This document shows, one piece after another, positions 62,836 through 64,000 of a stretch of DNA of 64,000 nucleotides. The stretch's first letter is position 1, and each line of letters opens with the position of its first letter. Where the stretch lies: assembly GCF_014050225.1 (NCBI RefSeq), contig NZ_JACFXV010000064.1, positions 62,001 to 126,000 of the forward strand, given 5' to 3'. The notes under the pieces were generated by a model. It made no database searches and was not told where the DNA came from. It worked only from the letters and a program-made list of their open reading frames with translations. The stretch is from Stappia albiluteola (GTDB taxonomy: Bacteria > Pseudomonadota > Alphaproteobacteria > Rhizobiales > Stappiaceae). Both the position numbers and the translations under genes were made by a program.

Positions 62836-62862
62836 CACCCCGGGAATGTGTTTCCCGGGGTG
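62836..62862 (-). terminator. Strong hairpin between dctP and the ligase gene
   Basis: CACCCCGGGAA (62836-62846) pairs perfectly over 11 bp with TTCCCGGGGTG (62852-62862). It lies 30 bp after the TRAP binding-protein stop and has a poor U-run on the minus strand. It could be a partial terminator or an mRNA stabiliser that raises binding-protein yield over the downstream enzymes. Confidence 0.65.
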
Positions 62863-62891
62863 GTGGTTTTGGTGCGACAGGCCGAAGCCGA

Positions 62892-63941
62892 TCAGCTGTA
62901 GCGGTAGGGAGGCCCTGCCTTGCGCATGGTCTCGCGATAGTCGCGCAGGATCTGGACGACGCGACCGGCACGCGGGCTGGTCGTGGCGACCTCGTCCCAG
63001 AATTTCTCCGCTTCCGCCTCGACGGTTGCCCACTGCTCGTCGGGGATCGTGGTCAGCTCCATCTTGCCGCCGGTGACGCGCAGGTTCGCCTCGCCCGCCC
63101 AGTACCAGTGCAGGCGATAGTAGTGCGAGCTGTCCATCGTCAGGCGGAACAGTTCCTGCAGATGCGGCGGCACCGCGTTCCACCGCTCCGTATTGGCGAA
63201 GAAGGAACCGACCCAGGCGCCGCAGATGTTGTTGGTGAGGAAGTACTTGGTCACGTCGGCCCAGCCGACGGTGTAGTCCTCGGTGATGCCCGACCAGGCG
63301 ATGCCGTCGAGTTCGCCGGTCTGCACCGCGACTTCCACGTCTTCCCAGGGCAGCGTCACCGGCACCACGCCGAACCGCGACAGGAACTTGCCGGCGGTCG
63401 GGAAGGTGAAGACCCGCTTACCCTTCAGGTCGTCGAGGCTGCGGATCGGGTCCTTCGTGTTGAAGTGGCAGGGATCCCAGGAGCCAGCCGACAGCCAGGT
63501 GACGTTGTCGACCTCGCCATAGGCTTCTTCCCAGATCTCCTTCAGGCCGTATTTGTAGAAGAGCGCCTGGACGTCGAGCGAATAGCGGGTGGCGAAGGGG
63601 AAGTAGCCGCCGAAGACGCGCACATCGACCGGAGCGGCCATGGAATCGTCGTCCGACTGCACCGCGTCGATCGTGCCGTTCTGCATGGCGCGGAAGAGCT
63701 CGCCTGTCGGCACCAGCTGGTCGGCATAGTAGAGCTCGATGGTCATCTCGCCATTGGCCGCCTTGTTGAAGGCATCGATTGCCGGCTTGATCACGTGCTC
63801 GCCAAGCGCCGGACCGGCATAGGTCTGCAGGCGCCAGGTGATCGGAGACTGCGCACGCACGTAAGGCGCCGCCAGCGCCGTCGTACCGGCTGCGGCCGTG
63901 GCAAGGCCGGCCTTGGTGATGAAGTCGCGTCTGTTCTGCAT
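62892..63941 (-). CDS. TRAP transporter DctP-family periplasmic binding protein
   Basis: 349 residues. A twin-arginine type leader (NRRDFITKAGLATAAAGTTALAAPYVRA) suggests Tat export. The mature part has ITWRLQTYAGPALGEHVIKPAIDAF, VPTGELFRAMQNGTIDAVQ, LDDLKGKRVFTFP and VAVQTGELDGIAWS, all typical of DctP/TakP-like proteins. AGGAG lies seven bases upstream of the ATG. No DctQ/DctM membrane genes lie between it and the ligase; they could be upstream of the window. The ligand is unknown; context suggests an amine, amino alcohol or related acid. Confidence 0.92.
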   Translation of the reverse strand: MQNRRDFITKAGLATAAAGTTALAAPYVRAQSPITWRLQTYAGPALGEHVIKPAIDAFNKAANGEMTIELYYADQLVPTGELFRAMQNGTIDAVQSDDDSMAAPVDVRVFGGYFPFATRYSLDVQALFYKYGLKEIWEEAYGEVDNVTWLSAGSWDPCHFNTKDPIRSLDDLKGKRVFTFPTAGKFLSRFGVVPVTLPWEDVEVAVQTGELDGIAWSGITEDYTVGWADVTKYFLTNNICGAWVGSFFANTERWNAVPPHLQELFRLTMDSSHYYRLHWYWAGEANLRVTGGKMELTTIPDEQWATVEAEAEKFWDEVATTSPRAGRVVQILRDYRETMRKAGPPYRYS

Positions 63942-64000
63942 TGCTCTTCTCCTCTCTCGGTGATTTGCCGGCAGATCCTTTTATTGCGGCCTGTTTGTTA

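Overview
The window is chromosomal DNA of a GC-rich alphaproteobacterium, most likely of the order Hyphomicrobiales (Rhizobiales). The grounds are protein character and local gene groups: comM/gshB/yraN/rsmI/LpoA-like lipoprotein, XRE-Smr-MltA-Tim44, glnD-murJ, a solitary TadE/TadG pair and a rhizobial-type pyrimidine-degradation cluster. Genus cannot be fixed from the sequence. Genes are dense, frequently overlap by 4 bp, and often use GTG or TTG starts behind good ribosome-binding sites. I see no rRNA, tRNA, CRISPR array, insertion sequence or prophage.

Layout. 1-8.4 kb: housekeeping genes (a PAS sensor kinase cut by the window edge, comM, gshB, a methyltransferase, yraN, rsmI, then divergently a PBP-activator-like lipoprotein and coaBC). 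8.5-10.5 kb: an AT-richer DUF3800 gene, a perfect 14-bp-arm palindrome, and an OmpA-like/Cys-rich exported protein pair. 10.7-16.8 kb: dut, a HAD hydrolase, cysK, a divergent Lrp-type regulator/cupin pair, trpS and murJ. 16.9-28.8 kb: glnD, XRE, Smr, mltA, Tim44, fxsA, a fatty acid hydroxylase, an acyltransferase and polA. 28.8-30.9 kb: TadG- and TadE-like genes.

31.3-48.5 kb is the functional centrepiece, a complete reductive pyrimidine catabolic locus. PreT/PreA reduce uracil or thymine, HydA opens the ring, HyuC removes the carbamoyl group, an omega-aminotransferase converts beta-alanine or beta-aminoisobutyrate to the semialdehyde, and MmsA makes the acyl-CoA. A four-gene ABC importer (ATPase, two permeases, THI5/NMT1-type binding protein) probably brings in the substrate. 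Two tandem RutR-type TetR genes lie inside. RutR-like palindromes sit upstream of preT (31151-31166) and, as a pair, upstream of the regulators (37450-37465 and 37483-37498). Two apparently foreign genes interrupt the locus: a small GIY-YIG nuclease gene followed by an inverted pair of REP-like repeats, and an AT-rich PH-like membrane protein gene inside the ABC operon.

48.5-58.6 kb: a periplasmic binding protein divergent from a TctD/TctE-type two-component system, a TetR regulator with a perfect palindromic operator divergent from an RND efflux pair, a metallophosphatase and an EamA transporter. 58.7-64 kb: a minus-strand cluster of TRAP binding protein, glutamine-synthetase-like ligase, aldehyde dehydrogenase and iron alcohol dehydrogenase, which together suggest catabolism of an amino alcohol through gamma-glutamylated intermediates.
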